A stretch of DNA of 64,000 nt. Origin: Planctomycetia bacterium (GTDB lineage Bacteria > Planctomycetota > GCA-002687715). A program made the position numbers and the translations under genes. Shown here piece after piece: positions 51,797 to 60,298 of this stretch; positions within the stretch are counted from its first letter, which is position 1, and each line of letters starts with the position of its first letter. The notes beneath the pieces are model-generated. The model worked only from the letters and a program-made list of their open reading frames with translations, was not told the DNA's origin and did no database searches. The stretch covers positions 1 through 64,000 of the forward strand of contig SXUL01000115.1 of assembly GCA_005790545.1 (NCBI GenBank), written 5' to 3'.

Positions 51797-52564
51797 TCAG
51801 CGGAAATCGTCTTCCTGTTCGAGATCGACGGTGCCCGCCGCCTCGCGGAAGCCCACGCGCAGCTCGCCTTCATCGTCCCCTTGCGCCACACTGATGAGTT
51901 CCTTCTTCAGCAGCAACAGCAGCGCGAGGAACCACCCGATGGTCTCCTGGCGTGTGGCCTTGCCGCCCACGATTTCGCTGAAAAGCAGCGTGCCGTCCTT
52001 CTTCAGGCGCTCGTGCAGATCGGCTGCATAGGCCCGCACCGGTTTGTCATCGATGCGCACGCGGCGTTCGCTGCGATTGGCTTCGGGGCCGAGCGCGTCG
52101 AGGATCTTCTGGAACGCTGCCAACATGTCGAAGAGGCCGACCTCCTCGAAGCTCTTGTCCTCGATGCGCAGCGGTTCCGGGCGCGCACTCGCCGGGCGAC
52201 TGACCGTGCGCGCAAAGCTCTCCGCGCGCGCTTCGAGTGCCTGGGTCGAATCCTTCAGACGCTTGTATTCGAGCAGTTGCTGGACCAACTCGTAGCGCGG
52301 GTCGATCTCTTCGGCGAGGTCCACGTCCTCCGAGGGCAGGAGCATGCGTGACTTCACCAGCATGAGCGTTGAAGCCATGACCATGAAGTCCCCGGCCTCC
52401 TCGAGATCCAATTCGGTCATCAAAGCGAGGTAGCCGAGGTACTGGTCGAGGATGCTCGAGATGGGGATGTCATGGATATCGACCTCCTCCTTGCGGACGA
52501 GGTGAAGCAGGAGATCGAGCGGTCCGGCGAACCGCTCGAGATTGATGCGCCAGTCCTCGCTCAC
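51797..52564 (-). CDS. scpA: Segregation and condensation protein A
   Basis: The kleisin subunit of bacterial condensin, bridging SMC heads and ScpB in chromosome segregation. The 255-residue protein has INLERFAGPLDLLLHLVRKEEVDIHDIPIS, LDLEEAGDFMVMASTLMLVKSRMLLP, and a C-terminal winged-helix end. The start is a GTG (52564) inside the M50 stop, giving a 4-bp overlap; a longer frame exists but the family begins here. scpB is not in the window. Confidence 0.93.
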   Translation of the reverse strand: MSEDWRINLERFAGPLDLLLHLVRKEEVDIHDIPISSILDQYLGYLALMTELDLEEAGDFMVMASTLMLVKSRMLLPSEDVDLAEEIDPRYELVQQLLEYKRLKDSTQALEARAESFARTVSRPASARPEPLRIEDKSFEEVGLFDMLAAFQKILDALGPEANRSERRVRIDDKPVRAYAADLHERLKKDGTLLFSEIVGGKATRQETIGWFLALLLLLKKELISVAQGDDEGELRVGFREAAGTVDLEQEDDFR

Positions 52565-53274
52565 AGGATGCTTCTCCAGAATGCCGCCATGGCGAACACG
52601 TTGTCCTCCGCTCGCGCCGCGAGCAAGCCGTACACCTCGGGCCAACCGCGGCCGAAGCCGAAACCTGCCAAAGCGCCGCCGACCCAGAGCGTCAGCACCA
52701 GCGCGAGAATGATGCCCGCAGGACCGATGGCGTACCAGACCCGGCGCGGGCGATCCGGAAGAAACATGGCCACCACATGGCCACCATCGAGGGGCGGAAA
52801 GGGCAGCAGGTTGAAGAGGCCGAGAATCACCGAAAACCAGATGGCGGGCTTGAGGATCTTCCAGACGGGTGAGGCCACGGCCGCCGTGCCGTCCACCCAG
52901 CCACCGCCGATGAGGAACCCGAGCACGGCGATGAAGAACCCCGCGTAGAGGAAGTTCGCCAGCGGCCCCGCCAGAGCGACAAGTGCCATGCGCCGCGGAC
53001 CGATGGTTCCCGCGTCCACCCGCACCGGCTTCGCCCCGCCGAGAATCCAGCCGAGCAGCAGCAGCGAGAGGAATGGCAGCACCACCGTGTAGAGCCAGTG
53101 GATATGCGGGATAGGATTGAGGGTCGCGCGCCGGAACACCTCCACGCGGCGGTCGCCCAGTTGGAAGGCGCTGAAGGCGTGGCCGGCCTCATGGCAGGCA
53201 TTGGTCATGAGGATCATGAACACCACGCCGGCAAAGATCAGCCACTCCTCCGTGGTGCGGGGCATGGAGGTCAT
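52561..53274 (-). CDS. Site-2 protease family (M50) membrane metallopeptidase
   Basis: A polytopic intramembrane zinc protease of 237 residues. The zinc site is HEAGHA (His28, Glu29, His32) in the first helix region, and the third ligand is in NLLPFPPLDGGHV. About five membrane segments follow the layout of rhomboid-independent S2P relatives. Its substrate may be a membrane-bound regulator, but nothing here says which. It is the first gene of a minus-strand operon and is coupled to scpA. Confidence 0.88.
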   Translation of the reverse strand: MTSMPRTTEEWLIFAGVVFMILMTNACHEAGHAFSAFQLGDRRVEVFRRATLNPIPHIHWLYTVVLPFLSLLLLGWILGGAKPVRVDAGTIGPRRMALVALAGPLANFLYAGFFIAVLGFLIGGGWVDGTAAVASPVWKILKPAIWFSVILGLFNLLPFPPLDGGHVVAMFLPDRPRRVWYAIGPAGIILALVLTLWVGGALAGFGFGRGWPEVYGLLAARAEDNVFAMAAFWRSIL

Positions 53275-53323
53275 GATGCGACCAGTCTACGGCGCACTTG
53301 TGGAAGGCACGACACCGGCTTCG

Positions 53324-53353
53324 TTGACGCTGTTCGTGAGAGGTTCCTATAAT
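53324..53353 (+). promoter_or_regulatory. Sigma-70 promoter of the kdsD operon
   Basis: TTGACG (53324-53329), 18-bp spacer, TATAAT (53348-53353): the best consensus promoter in the window. Transcription should start near 53360. A 7-bp stem (53357-53363 with 73-79) can form in the leader just before the GGAGA ribosome site. Confidence 0.8.
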
Positions 53354-53390
53354 CCGCCGCGCGAGGCGTCCCCGCGCGGGAGATCCCCTT

Positions 53391-54356
53391 GTGAACAGGA
53401 TCGAGCGGGCCCGACAAGTCCTCGAAACCGAAGCGCGCGCCATCCTCGCGTTGGTGCCGACCATCGGAGAGCCCTTCGAGCGCGTCGTGGAGCTCATGCT
53501 GGCCTGCCAAGGGCATGTGGTGGTGAGCGGGCTCGGCAAGGCCGGACTTGTCGGTGCCAAGGTCAGCGCGACCCTTGCCAGCACCGGCACGCCCTCCCAC
53601 TTCCTCCATCCGGCTGAGGCCTTCCACGGTGATCTCGGGCGCATGCGCTCCGGGGATGTGGCGCTCCTCATCAGCAACAGCGGCGAGACCGGAGAGGTCG
53701 TGCGCTTGGTGGACCCGCTGCGTCGCCTCGGGGTTCACATCGTCGCCATGACCGGTGCGGCAGGTTCTGCTCTCGCGCGCGGCGCGGATCTGGTGCTCGA
53801 TGTGGGCAAGGCCGCGGAGGCCTGTCCGCTCGGGCTTGCCCCGAGCACCAGCACCACGGTGCTGCTCGCTCTCGGGGATGCGCTCGCTCTCTCCCTCGTG
53901 GATGCGCGCCAGTTCAGCCGCGAAGACTACGCGCGCTTCCATCCCGGCGGCCTGCTGGGACGACAACTCCTCCGCGTGGATGAAATCATGCGCCGCGGCG
54001 ATGGCATCACCGTGATGCCGGAGTCTGCGACCGTCCGCGAGGTTCTCATCGCTATCAACAGCACCCGCGGACGCCCCGGTGCCGCCATGCTCGTGAGTGC
54101 CGACGGACGCCTCAGCGGATTCCTCACCGATGGCGACCTCGCGCGCCGTTTGCAGGAAGGCACGAGCTTCCTGGCAGAATCAGCATCGAGCATCATGACC
54201 AAGGCGCCGCTCTCCATCCGTGCGGATGAACTCGTCTCGCAGGCCTGGCACTTGCTGCAATCACGTCACGTGGACCAGTTGCCCGTGGTTGGTTCCGATG
54301 GCAAGCCTCTCGGCCTGGTCGATGTCCAGGACGTGCTCTCTTCGAGGACCCTCTGA
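53391..54356 (+). CDS. kdsD: D-arabinose-5-phosphate isomerase (KdsD/KpsF type)
   Basis: Converts ribulose-5-phosphate to arabinose-5-phosphate, the first step to KDO. The 321-residue protein has an SIS domain (VVVSGLGKAGLVGAKVSATLASTGTP, HPAEAFHGDLGRM, SNSGETGEV) and two CBS repeats from about residue 205. The start is a GTG at 53391 with GGAGA 7 nt upstream. It heads the KDO/LPS operon and overlaps kdsC by one base. Confidence 0.94.
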   Translation: MNRIERARQVLETEARAILALVPTIGEPFERVVELMLACQGHVVVSGLGKAGLVGAKVSATLASTGTPSHFLHPAEAFHGDLGRMRSGDVALLISNSGETGEVVRLVDPLRRLGVHIVAMTGAAGSALARGADLVLDVGKAAEACPLGLAPSTSTTVLLALGDALALSLVDARQFSREDYARFHPGGLLGRQLLRVDEIMRRGDGITVMPESATVREVLIAINSTRGRPGAAMLVSADGRLSGFLTDGDLARRLQEGTSFLAESASSIMTKAPLSIRADELVSQAWHLLQSRHVDQLPVVGSDGKPLGLVDVQDVLSSRTL

Positions 54357-54862
54357 TGCCGGCAGAGATCAAATTGCTCGTGCTGGATGTGGATGGCGTG
54401 CTCACCGACAATCATCTGCACGTGGATGTCGTCGGCAACGAGACCAAGTGCTTCTGCATCGCGGACGGCCTCGGCATCAAGCTCTGGCTGAAGGCCGGGC
54501 TGCACCTTGCAGTGATCTCGGGCCACCCTTCCTTGCAGGCTCGACACCGCCTCGCGAAGCTCGGAGTCTCGGAAGTGCATCTCGGTGTGGAGGACAAGCT
54601 CCCGGTCTTCGAGGAGATCCTCGCGCGCCTCGGCGTGAGCCCTGCGGAGACCGCGGTCATGGGCGACGATCTCCCGGATCTTCCGCTGCTGCGCCGCGCG
54701 GCCCTCGCGGTCACTGTTCCCGTGGCCCATCCCGAGATCCGCGCCGTCGCTCACGAAACGACCAGCGCCCACGGCGGCAGCGGCGCAGTGCGCGAACTGA
54801 TCGAGAAGCTCCTCCGCCGTGCGGGTCGCTACGACGACGTCAGCGCCGTCTTCCGGAAATGA
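54356..54862 (+). CDS. kdsC: 3-deoxy-D-manno-octulosonate-8-phosphate phosphatase
   Basis: Removes phosphate from KDO-8-phosphate. The 168-residue HAD phosphatase has the nucleophile motif VLDVDGVLTDNH (Asp11, Asp13) and motif IV GDDLPDLPLL, with the small cap typical of the tetrameric KdsC family. It starts in the kdsD stop and overlaps the next gene by 4 bp. Confidence 0.94.
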   Translation: MPAEIKLLVLDVDGVLTDNHLHVDVVGNETKCFCIADGLGIKLWLKAGLHLAVISGHPSLQARHRLAKLGVSEVHLGVEDKLPVFEEILARLGVSPAETAVMGDDLPDLPLLRRAALAVTVPVAHPEIRAVAHETTSAHGGSGAVRELIEKLLRRAGRYDDVSAVFRK

Positions 54863-57534
54863 AGCAGGCCTTCGTCATCGCCTGTATCGCGAGCCTCGCT
54901 CTGGCGGGCGTGCTCTGGTGGACGGGTTCCGCGGCCACGGACGCGCGTGAAGGAAAGCCGCGTGTGCGCGCCGGCGGCAAGGCCATCCTCGATCCGCGCA
55001 CCGCCTCCGGACGCGACCTCTTCGTGCCGGATCTGGCCACTTGTTCCCTCGAGGGCGCGGAATGCGTGTGGCCCGCTTGGCTTTTCTACTGTGCCGCGCT
55101 GGAGCCGGTCGATGGCGAGCGGCTGCGCATCGAGAATCTGCGTGTGCTGCAGAACGCGCGGCCTGTGCAACGCGCGGATCTCGCGCGTCACGTGCAGTTG
55201 GCGGACGAGCTGTCGCCGGCCGAAGCCGGGCGCCGCTTGGAAGAGCTTGTCAGTGCGAGTCAAGCGGGGCTCCTCGCGGACAGCGCGGAACTGGTCGGTG
55301 GGCACACCATGCTGAGCGTGCGCCGCGTGGATCTGAAAGGCCGCGCACTGCTCGCGCGCATGAGCGCCGGTGTGCGAGAAACCGTGCGTGCCGCCGATCT
55401 CGCTCTCGACTTCGACCAAGGGCGGCTCACGCACGCGCGCACCGCCGGTGAGGTGGATATCGAGGGTGCGTTGTTTGCCCTGAAGAGCCGCGGGCTCGCC
55501 CTCGACTCCGTGACCGGCGGTGTGGATCTCCTCCGCGATGTGAGCGGGCGTTCCCTGCGTCCCGTGCTCCAGCCAGAGGGCACGGAGCCGTTCCGCTTCG
55601 AAAGTGCCGGGCTCGTACGCTTCACTCCCGACAAGGCGCCCACAACGGACCGCGTGCTGCCCGCCGGTGGAACACTGCGGGCTGCGGGCGGTGTCGAAGC
55701 GAAGGAAGGGGCCGCGGCCATGCGCAGCGCCTCTCTGGAACTCACTTTCGGTGGCGAGCCCGCGCGCATCCAGCGCCTGCATCTTGAGGGTGGTGTGGAT
55801 GCACAGTTGCCGGTGTTCAGCGCCAGCGGCGAGCGCGTCCTTGTCGACATCAACACCGGAACTGTCGAGGCTGCGGGGGCTCCGCTCGCTCTGCGCTGGA
55901 GCGATCCGGACAGCCTGCTCCAACTGGTCGAGTCCGACGGGCTCGTCACCGTGAGCGCGCCGGATGCCAACGGGCTCGTGCAACTCGAGGCCCGCGAATC
56001 GTCGCGTCTGAGCGGCCCGGCCACTTCCATCAACGGCCGCGCCATCCATGCGGTGCTCGAGCGCGGTATGGGCGGACGCTTGCGTCCCCGGGAGATCTCG
56101 GCGCGGGTCGTGACGGGTCATTTCGGCCCCGCGGACTTTGCCGCCGGAGAACTCGCGCTGCGAGCGAAGGGTGCGCTCCGCGAGCTCCTGCTCACAGGCG
56201 CACCGCGTCTCGTCTTGCGTCTCTCCGACGGTTCCGGACGTGTCGCGGCGGTGCTGGGTGTCGCTGAGGATGTGCCGCTGGTGTTGGTGCTTGAGAGCGC
56301 CGGTCCGCTGCGGGTCCTCGCAGATCCAATGCGCCATCTTCCCGGCACCGTGAATGCAACGGAGGCCGTGCGTTTGTCACTGCATCAAGGAGACGAGCGT
56401 GGTCCCGTGCTCGCCCGCGTGCAAGCCGCCTCGCTGTCCCTCGGGTTCCTCGACGTGCACACGCGCGAAACTCTCGGGGGTGTGCGCTACCAGAGCCGTG
56501 TCGACCTGATCCGTGCGGAAGCGGCGGGCTCCGTGTTGCTGGAGCGTGGTCCCTTCAACGCGCGTGCGCAGGCACTCGACATCGATCTCAAGGGCAGCGC
56601 GGTGCAACTGCGCGGCTCGCCCGCTCGCATCGAGCATCTCGCGGAGGATGGCTCCCTGCAGTGGTGCACCGCTGGCGAATTACGGCTCTCCGTGCTCTCG
56701 CGCACGCTCTCCGTCGAGGGGCCGTGGCAGGGTGTCGTGCGCATGCCCGCATTCACGCGCGAGCCGGGGCAACTCATACAGGCCACCGAAGCGCGCGGCA
56801 CCGGAGGGCAGCTTGCCTTCAGCAGCGATGGCCGCGCCCTCGAGTCTCTGGAAGGTGTGACGGCGGTGCAGCTCCATCAGGCCGCCGGTGGCGGAGCGCG
56901 CGCGGACGCACTTGAATACACTCTGGAGCCTCGACGCTTCGCGGCGCGTGGTTCCGTGCGTCTCGAACTCGCTCGCAAGGACGGCGCTCCGGAAGTTGTC
57001 ACCGCTCCGGAGGTGCAGTGGTTTGGCGAAGCACTTCTTGCTGCCGGGCCCTTGCAGGCAGCGCTGGCGGCCCCGCCGTTGCGTTTGAGCGGTCGGCCGA
57101 CAGCGGCGACAACGCAAGCACTCCTCGAGATTGCGTGCGCCGGTTCGCTCTCCAGTCACGGGGGAATCCTCGTTCTCGAAGGCCCCCTTGCGGCGCGCCA
57201 GAACCTCGATGCCGTTCGCGCCGTGGAGCTCTCAGGGCAACGCGCGCTCTTCTTCTTCGACGAATCCGAAGCGAATCGCTCCCTCGAACGCCTCGTGCTC
57301 GAAGGGGATGTCATCTGCCACACAGAAGACATGGATGTGCGCGGCGCGGTGCTGCGCGCAGACATACCTGATCGGCGCATGCTCCTCAGCGGCGGAGTCG
57401 ATCCTTGCGTGCTGAGTCTCGCCGCCGCCGGGCTGCGGGACCACCGGCGCCCCGCGTTCCTTGTCGATTTCACCGACCCCGACAATCCCGTGGTCGAGTC
57501 TGTGGACCGACCCATTCCGCCGGAGGCCCGCTGA
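54859..57534 (+). CDS. Large LptA/LptC-like periplasmic protein
   Basis: An 891-residue protein with an N-terminal signal anchor (MKQAFVIACIASLALAGVLWW) and then one long beta-repeat body. The repeated phrases such as LHLEGGVDAQLPVFSASGERV, LVLEGDVICHTEDMDVRGAVLRADI and DIPDRRMLLSGGV fit the OstA/LptA-type beta-jellyroll that carries LPS across the periplasm. It lies between kdsC and lptD, where lptC and lptA normally are. LptC and LptA are each about 190 residues, so this protein is far larger. Function is inferred from position and fold pattern. Confidence 0.65.
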   Translation: MKQAFVIACIASLALAGVLWWTGSAATDAREGKPRVRAGGKAILDPRTASGRDLFVPDLATCSLEGAECVWPAWLFYCAALEPVDGERLRIENLRVLQNARPVQRADLARHVQLADELSPAEAGRRLEELVSASQAGLLADSAELVGGHTMLSVRRVDLKGRALLARMSAGVRETVRAADLALDFDQGRLTHARTAGEVDIEGALFALKSRGLALDSVTGGVDLLRDVSGRSLRPVLQPEGTEPFRFESAGLVRFTPDKAPTTDRVLPAGGTLRAAGGVEAKEGAAAMRSASLELTFGGEPARIQRLHLEGGVDAQLPVFSASGERVLVDINTGTVEAAGAPLALRWSDPDSLLQLVESDGLVTVSAPDANGLVQLEARESSRLSGPATSINGRAIHAVLERGMGGRLRPREISARVVTGHFGPADFAAGELALRAKGALRELLLTGAPRLVLRLSDGSGRVAAVLGVAEDVPLVLVLESAGPLRVLADPMRHLPGTVNATEAVRLSLHQGDERGPVLARVQAASLSLGFLDVHTRETLGGVRYQSRVDLIRAEAAGSVLLERGPFNARAQALDIDLKGSAVQLRGSPARIEHLAEDGSLQWCTAGELRLSVLSRTLSVEGPWQGVVRMPAFTREPGQLIQATEARGTGGQLAFSSDGRALESLEGVTAVQLHQAAGGGARADALEYTLEPRRFAARGSVRLELARKDGAPEVVTAPEVQWFGEALLAAGPLQAALAAPPLRLSGRPTAATTQALLEIACAGSLSSHGGILVLEGPLAARQNLDAVRAVELSGQRALFFFDESEANRSLERLVLEGDVICHTEDMDVRGAVLRADIPDRRMLLSGGVDPCVLSLAAAGLRDHRRPAFLVDFTDPDNPVVESVDRPIPPEAR

Positions 57535-59811
57535 ATGCGCTGCCTGTTGTTGCTCTGCGCTCTCGCTGCCTTCCTCGCCGCCCAGCAACCCGCGCCCGAG
57601 TTCCGGCTCACCCGGACAAAAACCCCGCGCATCGAGCGCTTCGATGCGGGTGAACGCCGCCTCGTGCTCATCGGTGGTGTCGATGTGCAGGTGAACGATC
57701 TCCGGCTCCGCTGCGACAGCCTCATGGCGTGGCTCGCAAAGGATGAGCCCTCTGCTGCGGGAGATCCCGCACCGGACGCAGGCGCGCTCCAGCGCAGCGG
57801 TCAGAAGGTCGTCGAGATCTACGCCGAGGGCACCGTGCTCCTCTTCCAGGGCGAAGAGTTCACGCGCGCCGAGCGGGTGTGGCTCGATCTGCCCCATGGC
57901 ACAGGAGTGATCGTGGATGCGGTGCGCCGCATGCCACTGCCGCTCGCACGACCGGAGGGAGCGGAGCCGGTGGAGCTCCGCTTGCGCGCGGACGAGTTGC
58001 GTGTCCTCGGGCCCGAGCAGCTGGTTGCGCTCGGCGTGCAGGTGAGCACGTGCACCTTCGGTCATCCGCACTGGCATCTCGCGTCGGGCGAGCTCGCAAT
58101 CCTCCGCGAGAAGCGGGCCGCCGGGGCGCCGCATCTTCGCGTCACCACCAAGGACAACGCGCTGTCTCTGGGCAGCCTCGGCAGCATTCCGTTGTTTGAT
58201 CTCGCGTACGACACCGAGTCCGAGTACCTGTTCGACCGCATCGAATCTGCGCGCCTTGGCCACACCGATCAGTTCGGTTGGAGCCCGCGCGTGGTCATCG
58301 GCACCACGCTGCGCGATGACACCGGGCCGCTCGCGCGCCTGCACTTCCCGCTCGAATGGTTCACCGCGAGAGGGCTGTCTGCTGGTGTGGATGCCGAATA
58401 CGGCAGCACTGAGCGCTCTTTCGAGGGCCGTGTGATCTCGCGCCTGCAGCACGATGGCGGAGTGGACCAGTGGTATGGCGCACCGCCTGATGAGACCCGT
58501 GGGCGCCTTTCCGTCTGGCATCGCCAGCGACTCGCCACCGGACTGCGTGCCGATGCCGAGGTGAATCTCTTCAGCGACGCGGGCTACCACCCCACCTGGT
58601 TCGAGAACGAGCTCAAAACGGGAAAGCCGCCGGAGAATCTGCTTTACCTGCACCAGACGCTCGGGAACTCCTGGCTCACGGGCCTCTTCTCGCACCGTTT
58701 TCACGGCTTTGACAACACGACGACTTTCGAGCCGAAGCTGCGCTGGGATCTCCTCTCTGAACCGCTGTTCGAGATTGCAGAGCGTCCGACGCTGCTCAGT
58801 GTCACGGCTGAACTGACCGAGGTGCGGCCGGCCCCCAGCCTCGTGCCGGGAGACTCCGAGGCTTCCCTGCTGCGCTCGGACCTCGATGCGCTCCTCGAGC
58901 ACTCACTTGATCTCGGCGCATTCACACTCACTCCCTTTGCCGGCGTGCGTTGGTCCACTTGGTCGCGAGATGCAGCAGGTGCATCCGCAGCGCGCGCGGC
59001 CGCTGTCTCGGGACTTCGCTTGCAGTTGCAAGCGTGGCGCGACTTTCCCTCCCTCGCGGAACTTCTGGGCGTGGAAGCCTTGCGCCACACCGTCCAGGCG
59101 GGCTTGACCCTCCGCGATGTGAGTGGCAACACGCTGGACCCTGCGTCCCTCATTCGCGTGGATGCTGTCGAGGAAACACGCGACGTCACCGAACTTGAAC
59201 TGGCACTGCGCAACACGCTGACGACCATCAGGACCGCCAAGGGTGTGCGCGAGCCCGTGCAGTGGGCGGATGTCGACTTGGCGCTTGCCTGGTACCCCGA
59301 CCGCGAGCGCTCGCCGTTTGGTTCTGAGTTCTCTCCGCTCCACTTTGACCTGTTGCTGCGCCCCATCGCGCATCTCGAGTTCGTCGCGGATGGCGACTGG
59401 GACTTCGACACGGGCAGCGGCGACCTCGTCAACACCGCGCTGGCCGCCAGACCGTCGGACGCGCTGCGCGTGGCGCTGGGCTGGCGCCACTTCGGCAACG
59501 CACCCATGCGTCCGGGTTCGCTCCCGTTCGATTCGTACTACCTGCAGTCCGACTGGCGCATCGAAGAGAAGTGGATGCTGGCCGCACAGACCGCCTACGA
59601 GGTGCGTCAGAGCTCAGGCTTGCGCTACACCCTCGGCCTCGCGCGCATCGGCCACGACGCCGTCTTCCAGGGAACCCTGTTCGCCGATCCCCTCGAGAAC
59701 GACTTCGGGTTCTCGCTGTCCTTCACACCACGCCTCGGCTTCCGCGGCACACGCCATTTCGGAGTGGGTGCCGCCGAACCGCGCTTCGATCTCTTCGAAA
59801 CCCTGCGCTGA
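57535..59811 (+). CDS. lptD: LPS-assembly outer-membrane protein LptD-like
   Basis: A 758-residue outer-membrane protein. After a signal peptide (LLLLCALAAFLAAQ) is an OstA-like N-terminal jellyroll (KVVEIYAEGTVLLFQGEEFTRAERVW) and then a long beta-barrel with alternating strands (RFHGFDNTTTFEPKLRWDLLSEP, LHFDLLLRPIAHLEFVADGDW). LptD with LptE inserts LPS into the outer leaflet. The ATG follows the previous stop with no gap. The terminal residue is not the usual Phe/Trp. Confidence 0.8.
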   Translation: MRCLLLLCALAAFLAAQQPAPEFRLTRTKTPRIERFDAGERRLVLIGGVDVQVNDLRLRCDSLMAWLAKDEPSAAGDPAPDAGALQRSGQKVVEIYAEGTVLLFQGEEFTRAERVWLDLPHGTGVIVDAVRRMPLPLARPEGAEPVELRLRADELRVLGPEQLVALGVQVSTCTFGHPHWHLASGELAILREKRAAGAPHLRVTTKDNALSLGSLGSIPLFDLAYDTESEYLFDRIESARLGHTDQFGWSPRVVIGTTLRDDTGPLARLHFPLEWFTARGLSAGVDAEYGSTERSFEGRVISRLQHDGGVDQWYGAPPDETRGRLSVWHRQRLATGLRADAEVNLFSDAGYHPTWFENELKTGKPPENLLYLHQTLGNSWLTGLFSHRFHGFDNTTTFEPKLRWDLLSEPLFEIAERPTLLSVTAELTEVRPAPSLVPGDSEASLLRSDLDALLEHSLDLGAFTLTPFAGVRWSTWSRDAAGASAARAAAVSGLRLQLQAWRDFPSLAELLGVEALRHTVQAGLTLRDVSGNTLDPASLIRVDAVEETRDVTELELALRNTLTTIRTAKGVREPVQWADVDLALAWYPDRERSPFGSEFSPLHFDLLLRPIAHLEFVADGDWDFDTGSGDLVNTALAARPSDALRVALGWRHFGNAPMRPGSLPFDSYYLQSDWRIEEKWMLAAQTAYEVRQSSGLRYTLGLARIGHDAVFQGTLFADPLENDFGFSLSFTPRLGFRGTRHFGVGAAEPRFDLFETLR

Positions 59812-59855
59812 GCCTGCCGCCTGTAAGCCGCGCGGCAACGTCATATGATGGGCGC

Positions 59856-60284
59856 ATGCCCCTTCTTTTCCTCGGCAACATCGGCTTCCAGGAGATGTTG
59901 ATCATTCTCTTTGTCGGGCTGCTGATGTTTGGCTCCAAGCTGCCGAATGTGGGGCGCTCCATCGGGCGCAGCGTCGCGCAGTTCAAGAAGGGCCTCTCCG
60001 ACATGAAAGAGGAGATGCGCGACGTCGAGACGAGCGTGGATCGCCGCGTCGATGAGGAATTGAAGCGTCGCGAACCTGAGCGTGCCCACGCTTCCGATGC
60101 CACCGCGCCGGCTGGTGCGACCACGGATGCTTCCGCCGCCACGCCCGCAAGCGCGCCGCCCACCGACGCAGCGCCCGCCGCAGCGGCGGACGGAGCTCCG
60201 GTCGCCACCGCGGCGCCGAATGATGCGCCGGTGGTGACGCCGGTTGCCGACGCGGGGCGCCCGCCCCACGGCTCGAACGGCTGA
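59856..60284 (+). CDS. tatA: Twin-arginine translocase component TatA
   Basis: A 142-residue Tat protein-export subunit. It has the hydrophobic start LGNIGFQEMLIILFVGLLMFGSKLPNVGRSIG with the FG hinge, an amphipathic helix (RSVAQFKKGLSDMKEEMRD), and an Ala/Pro-rich acidic tail. TatA and TatB look alike and the tail length fits either. No tatC is in the window. The gene follows lptD by 44 bp, so it may be a separate transcript or the end of the LPS operon. Confidence 0.9.
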   Translation: MPLLFLGNIGFQEMLIILFVGLLMFGSKLPNVGRSIGRSVAQFKKGLSDMKEEMRDVETSVDRRVDEELKRREPERAHASDATAPAGATTDASAATPASAPPTDAAPAAAADGAPVATAAPNDAPVVTPVADAGRPPHGSNG

Positions 60285-60298
60285 GCTGCGGCTCAGCC
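60279..60298. terminator. Bidirectional hairpin over both stop codons
   Basis: GGCTGAGC and GCTCAGCC form a perfect 8-bp stem on a TGCG loop. The stem includes the tatA stop (60282-60284) and the HDOD-GGDEF stop (60293-60295) of convergent genes. Confidence 0.6.
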
